Shown here: piece by piece, positions 24,932-33,586 of the stretch | Layout of the letters: each line of letters begins with the position of its first letter | Numbering within the stretch: the stretch's first letter is position 1 | Assembly (NCBI RefSeq): GCF_002855495.1 | Contig: NZ_PKRO01000033.1 | Coordinates: 1-33,767, forward strand | Reading direction: 5' to 3' | Length of the DNA stretch: 33,767 nucleotides | Source: Porphyrobacter sp. TH134 | GTDB taxonomy: Bacteria > Pseudomonadota > Alphaproteobacteria > Sphingomonadales > Sphingomonadaceae | Position numbers and translations under genes: made by a program | The notes under the pieces: model-generated | What the model saw: only the letters and a program-made list of their open reading frames with translations | What the model was told of the DNA's origin: nothing | Databases searched by the model: none

Positions 24932-26074
24932 ATGTCCACCCAATCCGATTACTACGCCACGCTCGAATGCGCGCGCGATGCCGATGCGGCTGCGCTCAAA
25001 AGCGCGTATCGCAAGCTCGCCATGAAGTTTCACCCGGACCGCAATCCGGGCGATGCCAGCGCCGAAGCCAAGTTCAAGGCGATCAGCGAGGCCTATGATT
25101 GCCTCAAGGACCCGCAAAAGCGGGCAGCCTATGACCGCTATGGCCATGCCGCCTTTACGCAAAGCATGAACGGCGGCGGAGGCGGCGGCCCGTTTGGCGG
25201 CGGAGGGCGCGGCGACTTTGCCGATATCGGCGATATTTTCGAAACGATCTTTGGCGGCGCTTTTGGCGGCGGTGCAGCGCAGCGCCAGCAAAATCGGCGC
25301 GGCGCCGATCTGCGCTATGACATGCAGGTCACGCTCGAAGAGGCGTTCCACGGCAAGTCGACCGAGATCGAGATCGAAGTCAGCCAGGTGTGCGACACAT
25401 GCGATGGCTCGGGCGCAACACCGGGGACCAGCGAGCGCCAGTGCAACCTGTGCAATGGCATGGGCAGCGTGCGCGCCAAGCAGGGCCTGTTCGTGATCGA
25501 GCGTCCGTGCCCGGCCTGCAACGGGCGCGGTGCGGTGATCGAAAATCCCTGCCGCGATTGCCGGGGCGAGGGCCGGGTCGACAAGGCCCAGACCCTGAAG
25601 GTCGATATTCCCGCAGGCGTCGACACGGGCACACGCATTCGCCTGTCCGGCAAGGGCGAGGCGGGGCAGCGCGGGTCGCCAGCCGGAGACCTTTACATCT
25701 TCCTCCACGTCAAACCGCATCAGGTGTTTGAGCGTGAGGGCACCACTTTGGCGACCCGTGTGCCGGTCAGCTTTACCACGGCAGCGCTGGGCGGCTGCGT
25801 GGAAATCCCCGATCTCGACGGTTCGACCAATCGGCTCGACATTCCGGCGGGCATTCAGTCGGGCAAGCAGCTGCGCATTCGCGGGGCCGGGATGCCGGTG
25901 CTGCAAGGGCGCGGGCGCGGCGACATGGTGGCGGAGATTGTGGTCGAAACCCCGACCAAGCTCAGCCGCCGCCAGAAAGAAATCCTCGAAGAATTCAAGG
26001 CGACCGAAACCGGCGACGAATGCCCGGAGAGCCGCGGGTTCTTTGACAAGCTCAAGGATGTCTTCGGCGGGTAA
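24932..26074 (+). CDS. dnaJ: Chaperone protein DnaJ (Hsp40)
   Basis: The 380-residue protein is a class A DnaJ. It has a J domain with the HPD motif at 34-36, a glycine/phenylalanine-rich linker (about 80-115), and four CxxCxGxG zinc repeats at Cys154-157, 171-174, 193-196 and 207-210. The C-terminal substrate-binding and dimerisation domains follow. It stimulates DnaK ATP hydrolysis and delivers substrates. Most likely transcribed with dnaK. It converges with the patatin-like gene, stop codons 20 bases apart. Confidence 0.98.
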   Translation: MSTQSDYYATLECARDADAAALKSAYRKLAMKFHPDRNPGDASAEAKFKAISEAYDCLKDPQKRAAYDRYGHAAFTQSMNGGGGGGPFGGGGRGDFADIGDIFETIFGGAFGGGAAQRQQNRRGADLRYDMQVTLEEAFHGKSTEIEIEVSQVCDTCDGSGATPGTSERQCNLCNGMGSVRAKQGLFVIERPCPACNGRGAVIENPCRDCRGEGRVDKAQTLKVDIPAGVDTGTRIRLSGKGEAGQRGSPAGDLYIFLHVKPHQVFEREGTTLATRVPVSFTTAALGGCVEIPDLDGSTNRLDIPAGIQSGKQLRIRGAGMPVLQGRGRGDMVAEIVVETPTKLSRRQKEILEEFKATETGDECPESRGFFDKLKDVFGG

Positions 26075-26093
26075 AGCTGCGCGAGCGCGTGGG

Positions 26094-28412
26094 CTATCCC
26101 ATCCGCTCGCGCACTTCGAGGCGGATCTGATCGATCAGCCCGCGCTGGCAGCGCCCGGCGCGATCTTCCTCGTCCAGCACGGCAAGAAAGGCCGCGCGCT
26201 TGGCGCTGCGCACGGTATGTACCGGCACAGTGCCGCCGACAGTTGATGCCACAAGATCGATCATCCGTTCCGCGCCGTGCAGGCGGCCCCACAGATAGTC
26301 GTTCTCGCGGTAATCGCGGCTGAAAAACGCGCCGAAATTGTAGAATTCGATCCCGCGCAAGGTCGCTGCCGTGCCGCCCTCGCGGATCGAGCGCGCATCA
26401 TCGGGCGAGATGCGGTCGATCTTGACCGGGTTGTATTCGTCGAGCCCTTCGCGGCGTGACAGGGGCAGGGTCGCCACGTCGTAAAACGGAAAGCCGAGAT
26501 AGGTCAGCAGCATACGCCGCTTGAGCCCTTTGGGCATGTCTTCCAAGGCATCGATCAGCATTTCCTCGGCCGCCAGATCGGTCGCAGGAAGCAGGCGCCG
26601 CGCGCTGAGAAAATCAAGCACGGCCCCCGGATCGCGCGCGGCATTGACCGCCAGATCGCGAAACGCCGGGGATTGCAGCACGTCCTCATCGGCCTGCAGA
26701 TACAGCGCCATGATCGCGTAAAGCCGGTCACGCGCCCGGTCGCGCGCGTCTTCGGAAATGTCGGGATCAACCTGCCAGTCCCGCGCCAGCTTGCGGGCCA
26801 GCATCTGCAACCGGCGCACCCGAAAGCCGGTGTCATGCGCGCGAAAGAAGGCGATGGCCTCGGCGGTGGCGCCGCCGCTTTCGTCGGTCAGCCGGTCAAG
26901 CCCGCGCGCTTCCAACTCGCGCCGCAGCGCGCCCACCAGCGCGCCGGGATCAGCCTGCGATTGTCCGGCGGCCTTCAGCATCAGCCGCGCCAACTGCTCA
27001 AGGATCGCGTCAAACTTGGTCAGCGCATAGGCGCCAAAGGCGTAGCTCGCCCGTTCAGCGGCGGCCTGCTGCGCCTTGGCCCGCCAGCTGGCGAGGCGTT
27101 TGGGCGTCGGCCGGTCGAGCAGGAAGGTGAAGCCGAACAGCTTTTCCACCGCCCGGTCGATGTCGCCCTGCAAGTCCATCACGATCCGCTTCAGCCGCGC
27201 CGCATCGCGCGATTGCTGTTCGATCCGCTCCAGATCGTCGCGGATCGGCTGTTCGCGCGGTATGGTGGAGAGCGAACCGAAGATCGCGCCGAAGAACCCC
27301 ACATCGCGGGGCCGGGAGCCAGGCGCGGCGGCCCCGCCGCGGTCCGGGCGCGGATCGAGATAGACAAACCGGCGGTCGACTTCGCGCTGGGCAGGCCGCC
27401 CGTACAGCGCTGCCAGCGCCGCGCCAAAGGGTGCGCCGACCAGCACCGCGCCATCGATCAACGCCACATCATCAATCGTGCCGCGCGCGACATGCACCGG
27501 CAGGACGCGCGCGAGGAAACTGCCGCGCGTTGTCCAGTGATGTTCTTCCGCGATGGCAAGCCGGTCGATCTCGTTCACCGTCAGCGGCGGGAATGCGCCG
27601 GGAAAGCTTGCCGTCGCGCGGGCCGCTAGCACCAATTCGAGCGGATCGGCCAGCTGCGGCGTGCGGCTATCGTCCACCCGCGCGCGAAAGTTGATCGCGA
27701 CCCGGTGCTCCGTCTCCTCGACCTGCGGAGGGGAGTTCAGCCGCAGCGTTTCGGAATGCCCGCGAAAATCGGTGGCGGTCACGGCAAGGTCGACCGGATA
27801 GCCTGACGGCAGCAGCGGGATGCCGTCACCTTCCTCAGCCATCCGCATCAACGCCTCAAACAGCATCCCGGAAAACCGCTCCCCCGAAAACGGCGGACTG
27901 AACCAGCGCCCGCGCACCAGACGCGAGACCTTGGCGCGCACCTCGGCGCGGGTTTCGGGCGAAACGGTCGCGCTCACCGCATTGCCAGGGCGCGACAGGA
28001 ACCATTCGGCAATCGGCTGCGCCCACAGCTTGCCATAGCGCCAGAGCGGTTCGGCATCGGGATCGGTGAGTTCGCTGACGTCGGCATTGGTAAGCCACAG
28101 GTCGGTCAGCGGTTCCAGACTGTGTCCGGCGTGGATCGCCTGGGCGAGGAAGACCGCGTTGATGCCGCCCGCGCTCGCCCCGGTGAGGATATCGGGCAGC
28201 ACCCGCACGCGCAGGCCATGATCGCGTTCAACGATCTCCAGAAAATCCCGGTAGGCCGCCGCTACCCCGTCCAGATGCACGGCCGAAGGGTGGTGGAACG
28301 CCCGGCTTGCGCGCGCCAGATGCCATACCTCTTTGGTGATGCCGTGCATGTAGACCGCAAGACTGACCCCGCCGTAGCACACCAGAGCAAGCCGCAGTTC
28401 CTTTTGGCGCAT
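26094..28412 (-). CDS. Large patatin-like protein (DUF3376 type)
   Basis: The 772-residue protein starts with RLALVCYGGVSLAVYMHGITKEVW, the oxyanion-loop region. The nucleophile elbow is Gly-Ala-Ser80-Ala-Gly (LTGASAGGINAVFLA) and the catalytic dyad aspartate is in VALIDGAVLVGAPF (Asp320). The ~420-residue C-terminal half is mainly helical and matches the extension of the patatin-like/DUF3376 group. Patatins hydrolyse acyl chains from lipids; the actual substrate is unknown. No signal peptide is seen. ATG 28412 is taken because homologs start MRQKELR; an in-frame ATG at 28460 would add 16 residues. It diverges from radA by 72 bases. No nucleotide cyclase is nearby, so I see no sign of a CBASS-type defence pair. 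Confidence 0.9.
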   Translation of the reverse strand: MRQKELRLALVCYGGVSLAVYMHGITKEVWHLARASRAFHHPSAVHLDGVAAAYRDFLEIVERDHGLRVRVLPDILTGASAGGINAVFLAQAIHAGHSLEPLTDLWLTNADVSELTDPDAEPLWRYGKLWAQPIAEWFLSRPGNAVSATVSPETRAEVRAKVSRLVRGRWFSPPFSGERFSGMLFEALMRMAEEGDGIPLLPSGYPVDLAVTATDFRGHSETLRLNSPPQVEETEHRVAINFRARVDDSRTPQLADPLELVLAARATASFPGAFPPLTVNEIDRLAIAEEHHWTTRGSFLARVLPVHVARGTIDDVALIDGAVLVGAPFGAALAALYGRPAQREVDRRFVYLDPRPDRGGAAAPGSRPRDVGFFGAIFGSLSTIPREQPIRDDLERIEQQSRDAARLKRIVMDLQGDIDRAVEKLFGFTFLLDRPTPKRLASWRAKAQQAAAERASYAFGAYALTKFDAILEQLARLMLKAAGQSQADPGALVGALRRELEARGLDRLTDESGGATAEAIAFFRAHDTGFRVRRLQMLARKLARDWQVDPDISEDARDRARDRLYAIMALYLQADEDVLQSPAFRDLAVNAARDPGAVLDFLSARRLLPATDLAAEEMLIDALEDMPKGLKRRMLLTYLGFPFYDVATLPLSRREGLDEYNPVKIDRISPDDARSIREGGTAATLRGIEFYNFGAFFSRDYRENDYLWGRLHGAERMIDLVASTVGGTVPVHTVRSAKRAAFLAVLDEEDRAGRCQRGLIDQIRLEVRERMG

Positions 28413-28484
28413 GCGGCATTCTAACGTGTATCCGCGTCGCAATGCAATTGCGTTCGTCATCTGTTCTCGTTATGGCGCGTGGCT

Positions 28485-29852
28485 ATGGCTAAAGCGAAAC
28501 GCCGATATGTGTGTCAGGAATGCGGGTCGGTGTCGCACCGCTGGCAGGGGCAATGCGCCGATTGCGGGCAGTGGAACACGCTGGTGGAGGATGTCCCCGC
28601 CACGGTGTTCTCGCAAAAGCACGACCTGTCGAGCGGCGGCCGGGCGGTGGCGTTTGAGCCGCTGAATGCGCCGACAAAACTGCCGGTCAGGAAATCGACC
28701 GGCATGGCCGAATTTGACCGGGCGCTGGGCGGCGGGTTGGTGCCGGGCAGCGCGGTTCTGCTGGGCGGCGATCCCGGCATCGGCAAGTCCACCCTGTTGC
28801 TGCAATGCGCCGCCACCATCGCGCGGGGCGGCAATGATGTTGTTTATGTCAGCGGGGAAGAAGCCGCCGGACAGGTGCGCCTGCGCGCGGCGCGCATGGG
28901 CGTGGCGGATGCGCCGATTCGCCTCGCATCGGAAACATCCGTCCGCGATATTCTCACAACCCTGGGCAATGGCGAAGCGCCAGCGCTGCTGGTGATCGAT
29001 TCGATTCAGACGATGCATTCCGACACCATCGAAGGTGCGCCCGGCACCGTCAGTCAGGTGCGCGGCTGCGCGCTGGAGCTGATCCGCTACGCCAAGGAAA
29101 GCGGCTGCGTGGTGGTGCTGGTGGGCCACGTCACCAAGGACGGCACCATCGCCGGGCCGCGCGTGCTGGAACATATGGTCGATGTCGTCATGAGCTTTGA
29201 AGGGGAGCGTAGCCACCAATACCGGATTTTGCGCGCCTTGAAGAACCGCTTTGGCGCGGTCGATGAAATCGGCGTTTTCGCCATGGCCTCCGAAGGCTTG
29301 GAGGAAGTCGCCAACCCGTCGCTGCTGTTCCTGTCGGGCCGCGACACGCCGCTGGCGGGCAGTGCGGTGTTCCCGGCGCTGGAGGGCACGCGCCCGGTTC
29401 TGGTGGAAATTCAAGCGCTCATCGTCCGGTTGCAATCGGGCGCTACGCCCCGGCGCGCGGTCGTGGGGTGGGATAGCGGGCGGCTCGCCATGCTGCTGGC
29501 GGTGCTGGAATCGCGCTGCGGCCTCAATTTTTCGTCAGCCGAAGTCTATCTCAATATCGCGGGCGGTTACCGCCTGACCGATCCGGCGGCCGATCTTGCG
29601 GTGGCGGCCGCGCTGGTCTCGGCGCTGGCCGACAGGGCCCTGCCGGACAAGACCGCGTGGTTCGGCGAGGTCAGCCTGTCGGGCGAGATCCGGCCAGTTG
29701 CCCATGCCCCCTTGCGGATGCGCGAAGCAGCGAAGCTGGGCTTTGCGCGCTGCTATGGCCCGGCAGGCGCCACCACAGCAGCGGCAGGGGCTGATTACCG
29801 CGGGCTTGCTGCGCTTGCGAACATCGTTGACCAGGTGATGGGCAACGCATAA
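28485..29852 (+). CDS. radA: DNA repair protein RadA/Sms
   Basis: The 455-residue protein has the N-terminal zinc finger (Cys10, Cys13, Cys24, Cys27), Walker A GDPGIGKST (95-103), the KNRFG motif specific to RadA at 253-257, and a C-terminal Lon-protease-like domain (GWDSGRLAMLLAVLESRCGL, SGEIRPV). RadA is a hexameric helicase that promotes branch migration during RecA-mediated recombination. ATG 28485 follows a GTG at 28479; ATG gives the normal MAKAKRRYVCQECG start. cvpA follows after 11 bases. Confidence 0.97.
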   Translation: MAKAKRRYVCQECGSVSHRWQGQCADCGQWNTLVEDVPATVFSQKHDLSSGGRAVAFEPLNAPTKLPVRKSTGMAEFDRALGGGLVPGSAVLLGGDPGIGKSTLLLQCAATIARGGNDVVYVSGEEAAGQVRLRAARMGVADAPIRLASETSVRDILTTLGNGEAPALLVIDSIQTMHSDTIEGAPGTVSQVRGCALELIRYAKESGCVVVLVGHVTKDGTIAGPRVLEHMVDVVMSFEGERSHQYRILRALKNRFGAVDEIGVFAMASEGLEEVANPSLLFLSGRDTPLAGSAVFPALEGTRPVLVEIQALIVRLQSGATPRRAVVGWDSGRLAMLLAVLESRCGLNFSSAEVYLNIAGGYRLTDPAADLAVAAALVSALADRALPDKTAWFGEVSLSGEIRPVAHAPLRMREAAKLGFARCYGPAGATTAAAGADYRGLAALANIVDQVMGNA

Positions 29853-29863
29853 TCCTAGGCCCC

Positions 29864-30409
29864 ATGGCCGGCCTCGACATCATTATTGGCATTATCGTGA
29901 TTGTGGCCGCTATCGGCGGCTTCATGCGCGGGTTGGTGCAGGAAGTGCTTTCGCTGGCATCCTGGGTCATGGCCGCTTTCGCGCTGCATTTCCTCCACCC
30001 TGATCTCACGAACGGGCTGCGCACGTTTTACAAGACGGAACCGGCGGTGTCGCTGTTTGCGTTCGCGCTGCTGCTGTTGATCCCTTACGCGGCGATGAAG
30101 GTCATCATCGGCAATGCCAGCGGGGCATCGGACGGAGCCGTGCTGGGGCCAATCGACCGCGTGCTGGGCTTTGGTTTTGGCGCGGTCAAGGGCGCGCTGA
30201 TCGCAGTTTTCGCTTTTGCGCTGCTGGCCACCGGCTTTGATGAACGCTGGGGTTTCACCGGCCGGCCGCAGTGGATCACCAGCGCGCGCACCTATGCCGC
30301 CGCCGATGCGGCATCGCGCCAGCTCATGCCGGAAATCGCAGTGCGGCGCGACCGCTTGCGGGGCGAGGCCGAGGCACGGGGGGCCGCCGTGGCCAAGATC
30401 ACGGGCTGA
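29864..30409 (+). CDS. cvpA: CvpA-family inner-membrane protein
   Basis: The 181-residue protein has four hydrophobic helices in the CvpA pattern: LDIIIGIIVIVAAIGGFMRGLVQEVLSLASW at the start, then LFAFALLLLIPYAAMKV, and GPIDRVLGFGFGAVKGALIAVFAFAL. A ~60-residue soluble, charged tail follows. In E. coli CvpA is needed for colicin V production and envelope stress resistance; in general its role is poorly defined. It lies between radA and a NifU-like gene in the same direction with very short gaps. Confidence 0.9.
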   Translation: MAGLDIIIGIIVIVAAIGGFMRGLVQEVLSLASWVMAAFALHFLHPDLTNGLRTFYKTEPAVSLFAFALLLLIPYAAMKVIIGNASGASDGAVLGPIDRVLGFGFGAVKGALIAVFAFALLATGFDERWGFTGRPQWITSARTYAAADAASRQLMPEIAVRRDRLRGEAEARGAAVAKITG

Positions 30410-30420
30410 CCTGCGTGACC

Positions 30421-30858
30421 GTGCAAACAAGGGCCAAGCTTTATTCACCCGCACTGCTGGGCCTTGCGACCGATCTTGCGCGATTTCCGCTGACCGATGA
30501 TCTGCCGCTGCGCGGCGCGGCACGATCACGCAGTTGCGGCGGCGTGATGACCCTCGGCATCATGCTGGACGAAGGCGGACGGATTGCGCGGATCGGCATG
30601 CAGGTCAGCGCCTGCGCGGTCGGACAAGCCTCTGCGACATTGCTGGCCCGCGGGATTATCGGCGCTGAACCGGCCGCGGTGCGCGGTGCGGCCGATGCGC
30701 TGGGCGCATGGCTGGCAGGTGACGGTGAATTACCGGACTGGCCGGCGGATCTCGCTCCTCTTGTACCGGCCCGCGCCCATCCCGGTCGGCACGGCGCATT
30801 GTTAATGCCGTGGAAGGCCGCCTGCGAAGCGCTTTCAACCGGCGCCGCCTGCCGCTAG
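30421..30858 (+). CDS. NifU/IscU-like iron-sulfur scaffold homolog, divergent
   Basis: From GTG 30421 (alternative GTG 30415) the protein has 145 residues and resembles the IscU/NifU N-terminal fold. YSPALLGLATDLARFPL is followed by SRSCGGVMTLGIML (Cys39), IGMQVSACAVGQASATLLA (Cys65) and HPGRHGALLMPWKAAC (Cys135). IscU normally has CGD at the first site, and the aspartate is Gly41 here. The third cysteine is not in the usual His-Cys pair. It belongs to a group common in alphaproteobacteria whose role in cluster assembly is not proven. No iscS, sufB or related gene is near. The start codon is uncertain because there is no good ribosome binding site. Confidence 0.8.
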   Translation: MQTRAKLYSPALLGLATDLARFPLTDDLPLRGAARSRSCGGVMTLGIMLDEGGRIARIGMQVSACAVGQASATLLARGIIGAEPAAVRGAADALGAWLAGDGELPDWPADLAPLVPARAHPGRHGALLMPWKAACEALSTGAACR

Positions 30859-30906
30859 GACACATGGCGAGAATTGCCCGTTGACGGCAAAGGGGATGGG
30901 ATAGAC

Positions 30907-32538
30907 ATGGCAGAGGCGCAGGCGCTCGCACAACGTGAGCCGAGCGAGCAGGAAATCCGGTTGGTGATCGGCGCATCGAGCGCAGGCACCGTGTTCGAAT
31001 GGTACGATTTCTTTATCTACGGCACGCTCGCCTACATCCTCAAGGATGCCTTCTACGCCACGGACAATGAAACGCTGGGCCTGCTGCTGGTGTGGTCGAC
31101 CTTCGCCGTCGGCTTTGCCTTCAGGCCGCTTGGCGCGGTGCTGTTCGGCTTTCTGGGCGACAAGTTGGGGCGCAAATACACCTTTCTCGTCACCGTCACC
31201 CTGATGGGGATTGCCACCGCTGGCGTCGGCCTGATCCCGACGGTGGACACCATCGGCATGGCGGCGCCCATCATCGTCATCGTGCTGCGGGTGCTGCAAG
31301 GCCTGGCGCTGGGGGGCGAATATGGCGGCGCTGCGATCTATGTCGCCGAACATGCCCCGCCCGAAAAGCGCGGCTTTTACACCAGCTTCATTCAGGCGAG
31401 CGTGGCTGGCGGCTTTGTCCTGTCGATCATCGTCGTGCTTGCCTGCCGCGCGCTGATCCCGCCGGACGCCTTTGCGGCATGGGGCTGGCGCGTGCCGTTC
31501 CTGCTGTCGATCGGCTTGCTCGCGATCTCGCTGTGGATGCGGCTGAAGCTGTCCGAAAGCCCGGTGTTTCAGGCGATGAAGGCGGCCGGCGAGACCAGCG
31601 GCAACCCGTTTGTCGAAAGCATGACCTATCCCGGCAATCCCAAGCGCCTGTTTGTGGCGCTGTTCGGCATCACCGGCATTTTGACCACCGTATGGTACAC
31701 CGGCTTCTTCTCCGCGATGAGCTTTCTGCGCGGGCCGATGCATGTCGATGATCTGACGGTGGAACTGGTGCTGCTGGTATCGGGTCTGATCGTGATGAGT
31801 TTCTATGTCATCATCGGCAAATGGTCCGACCGGGTCGGCCGCAAGAAACCGATCATCATTGGCGCGGCGCTCTGCCTTGCGCTGCTGTTTCCGCTGTTCT
31901 GGCTGATGGGGAGCTTTGCCAACCCGAAGCTCGCCGCCGCTGCCGAAGCTGCGCCGATTGTGGTCAGCGGGCCGGAATGCCGCACCGATCCCTTTGCCGA
32001 ACTGTTCCAGCGCGATCAGACTGACTGCGGCAAGGTGCTGGAAACGCTCACCGCTTCGGGCGTGCCCTATACTCTGACGCCGGGCGATCAGCTGCGTGTG
32101 ACGGTGGGCGGCAATCCGGTTGCGATCGATCCGGCATGGTTCGCCGATGGCGCCGCGCGGCGCGCTGGGCTCCATGAAGGCCTGGGTGCTTACGGCTTCG
32201 ACTTTTCCAAGCAGCAGCCGCCGGCCGCCAATATCATCGGGATCGTCGGTGTTTTGCTGGCGCTGGGAATGCTGTCGGCGCTGACCTATGGATCGGTCGC
32301 GGCCTTGCTGAGCGAGATGTTCCCGCCGCGTATCCGCTATTCCTCGATGTCGATCCCCTACCACATTGGTGCAGGGTATCTTGGCGGATTCCTACCGTTG
32401 ATTGCGGGAGTTATCGTAGCCCGCACCGGGGATATCTATGCAGGTTTGTGGTATACATGGGTCGTTGTCGCCTTCGGGCTGGCCGTGGCCTGGTGGGGCA
32501 TTCCCAGCGGGCCGCCAAAGGACTTTGCCGATGAGTGA
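30907..32538 (+). CDS. MHS-type MFS transporter with periplasmic insertion
   Basis: The 543-residue protein has 12 predicted helices and the metabolite:H+ symporter signatures: GTVFEWYDFFIYG in helix 1, GFLGDKLGRKYTF (motif A), RVLQGLALGGEYGGA in helix 4, and WGWRVPFLLS. Relatives carry proline, betaine or dicarboxylates; the substrate here is unknown. Between helix 9 and helix 10 (about residues 335-435) lies a ~100-residue hydrophilic insertion, predicted periplasmic, with two cysteines (358 and 374). Usual members are 420-450 residues, so the extra length is this loop. GGGATGGGA precedes ATG 30907. The stop overlaps the start of alr by 8 bases. Confidence 0.9.
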   Translation: MAEAQALAQREPSEQEIRLVIGASSAGTVFEWYDFFIYGTLAYILKDAFYATDNETLGLLLVWSTFAVGFAFRPLGAVLFGFLGDKLGRKYTFLVTVTLMGIATAGVGLIPTVDTIGMAAPIIVIVLRVLQGLALGGEYGGAAIYVAEHAPPEKRGFYTSFIQASVAGGFVLSIIVVLACRALIPPDAFAAWGWRVPFLLSIGLLAISLWMRLKLSESPVFQAMKAAGETSGNPFVESMTYPGNPKRLFVALFGITGILTTVWYTGFFSAMSFLRGPMHVDDLTVELVLLVSGLIVMSFYVIIGKWSDRVGRKKPIIIGAALCLALLFPLFWLMGSFANPKLAAAAEAAPIVVSGPECRTDPFAELFQRDQTDCGKVLETLTASGVPYTLTPGDQLRVTVGGNPVAIDPAWFADGAARRAGLHEGLGAYGFDFSKQQPPAANIIGIVGVLLALGMLSALTYGSVAALLSEMFPPRIRYSSMSIPYHIGAGYLGGFLPLIAGVIVARTGDIYAGLWYTWVVVAFGLAVAWWGIPSGPPKDFADE

Positions 32539-33586
32539 CGCTGCCATGACCCAGCCCCCTTTCAGCCTGCGTTTGATCGTGGACAAGGACGCGCTCGCCG
32601 CCAATTGGCGAGCGCTCGATGCGCTTTCTGGTGCAGCGAATGCGGGTGCGGCGGTCAAGGCGAACGCCTATGGGCTCGGCGTCCAAACCTGTGTTCCGGT
32701 GCTGCGCGACGCCGGGTGCGTGATGTTTTTCGTCGCCCATTGGAGCGAAGTCGCAGGGGTCATTGCCCACGTTCCGGGCCATCAGGTGGCGGTGTTGCAC
32801 GGCGTTCTGACCGAAGCGGACTGCGCCTACGCCCGCACGACCGGAGCGGTGCCGGTCGTCAATTCGCTGGAACAGGCTGGCCTGTGGCAGGCCAGTGGCG
32901 GGGGGCGCTGCCATCTGATGGTCGACACGGGCATGAACCGCCTTGGCATCGCGCAAAGCGAAGCGGGCGATCCGGCGATTGCCGCGCTCCAGATCGATAT
33001 TCTCATGAGCCACCTCGCCCGCGCCGACGAGACGACGGCGATGAACCGGATGCAGGCCGAACTGTTGCAGGAAGCGGCAGACAGCATCCCGCACCAGCGC
33101 ATCAGCCTTGCAAACAGTGCCGGGATCGCGCTGGGCGCTGGCTTTGCCTTTGATATGACCCGTCCCGGCCTTGCGCTGTATGGCGGCGTTCCGCACGCTG
33201 GCCTGACTGATAGTATCCGCCCGGTTGCCCAGGTTGAGGCCCAGCTGCTGCAAACCCGCAATCTCGCGCCCGGCGAAGGGGTGGGCTACAACTCGGCCTT
33301 TATTGCCAATACCCACATACGCATCGGCACTGTGTCGATTGGCTATGCCGACGGTTTTCTGCGCAGCCGCGGGCCGGACAACGCCTTGTGGAGCGACGGG
33401 CGCAGGCTGGCGATCCTTGGCAAGGTGTCGATGGACATGGTGGTGGTCGATCTGTCAGCCGCGCCTGATCTTCGCGCGGGCGACTGGGTATCCGTGCCGT
33501 GGAACATTGCCGATGCTGCGCAGCAAACCGGTCTGTCGCCTTATGAAATGCTGACAGTCATCGGCGCAAGACTGCGTCAGGATTGA
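32531..33586 (+). CDS. alr: Alanine racemase
   Basis: The 351-residue protein has the PLP lysine in AAVKANAYGLG and the second catalytic base Tyr in GEGVGYNSAF. It also has VDTGMNRLGI, SHLARAD, ANSAGIAL, RPGLALYGG and the C-terminal VSMDMVVVDLS. It converts L- to D-alanine for peptidoglycan. I take ATG 32531, which overlaps the preceding stop codon; ATG 32546 would drop five residues. Coupling to the MFS gene may hint at amino acid or cell wall related transport, but that is inference. Confidence 0.95.
   Translation: MSDAAMTQPPFSLRLIVDKDALAANWRALDALSGAANAGAAVKANAYGLGVQTCVPVLRDAGCVMFFVAHWSEVAGVIAHVPGHQVAVLHGVLTEADCAYARTTGAVPVVNSLEQAGLWQASGGGRCHLMVDTGMNRLGIAQSEAGDPAIAALQIDILMSHLARADETTAMNRMQAELLQEAADSIPHQRISLANSAGIALGAGFAFDMTRPGLALYGGVPHAGLTDSIRPVAQVEAQLLQTRNLAPGEGVGYNSAFIANTHIRIGTVSIGYADGFLRSRGPDNALWSDGRRLAILGKVSMDMVVVDLSAAPDLRAGDWVSVPWNIADAAQQTGLSPYEMLTVIGARLRQD

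Noticed and set aside
26094..28412. Patatin as a CBASS or other phage-defence effector
   Set aside because: No nucleotide cyclase, HORMA, E1/E2 or other defence partner is adjacent; neighbours are dnaJ and radA.
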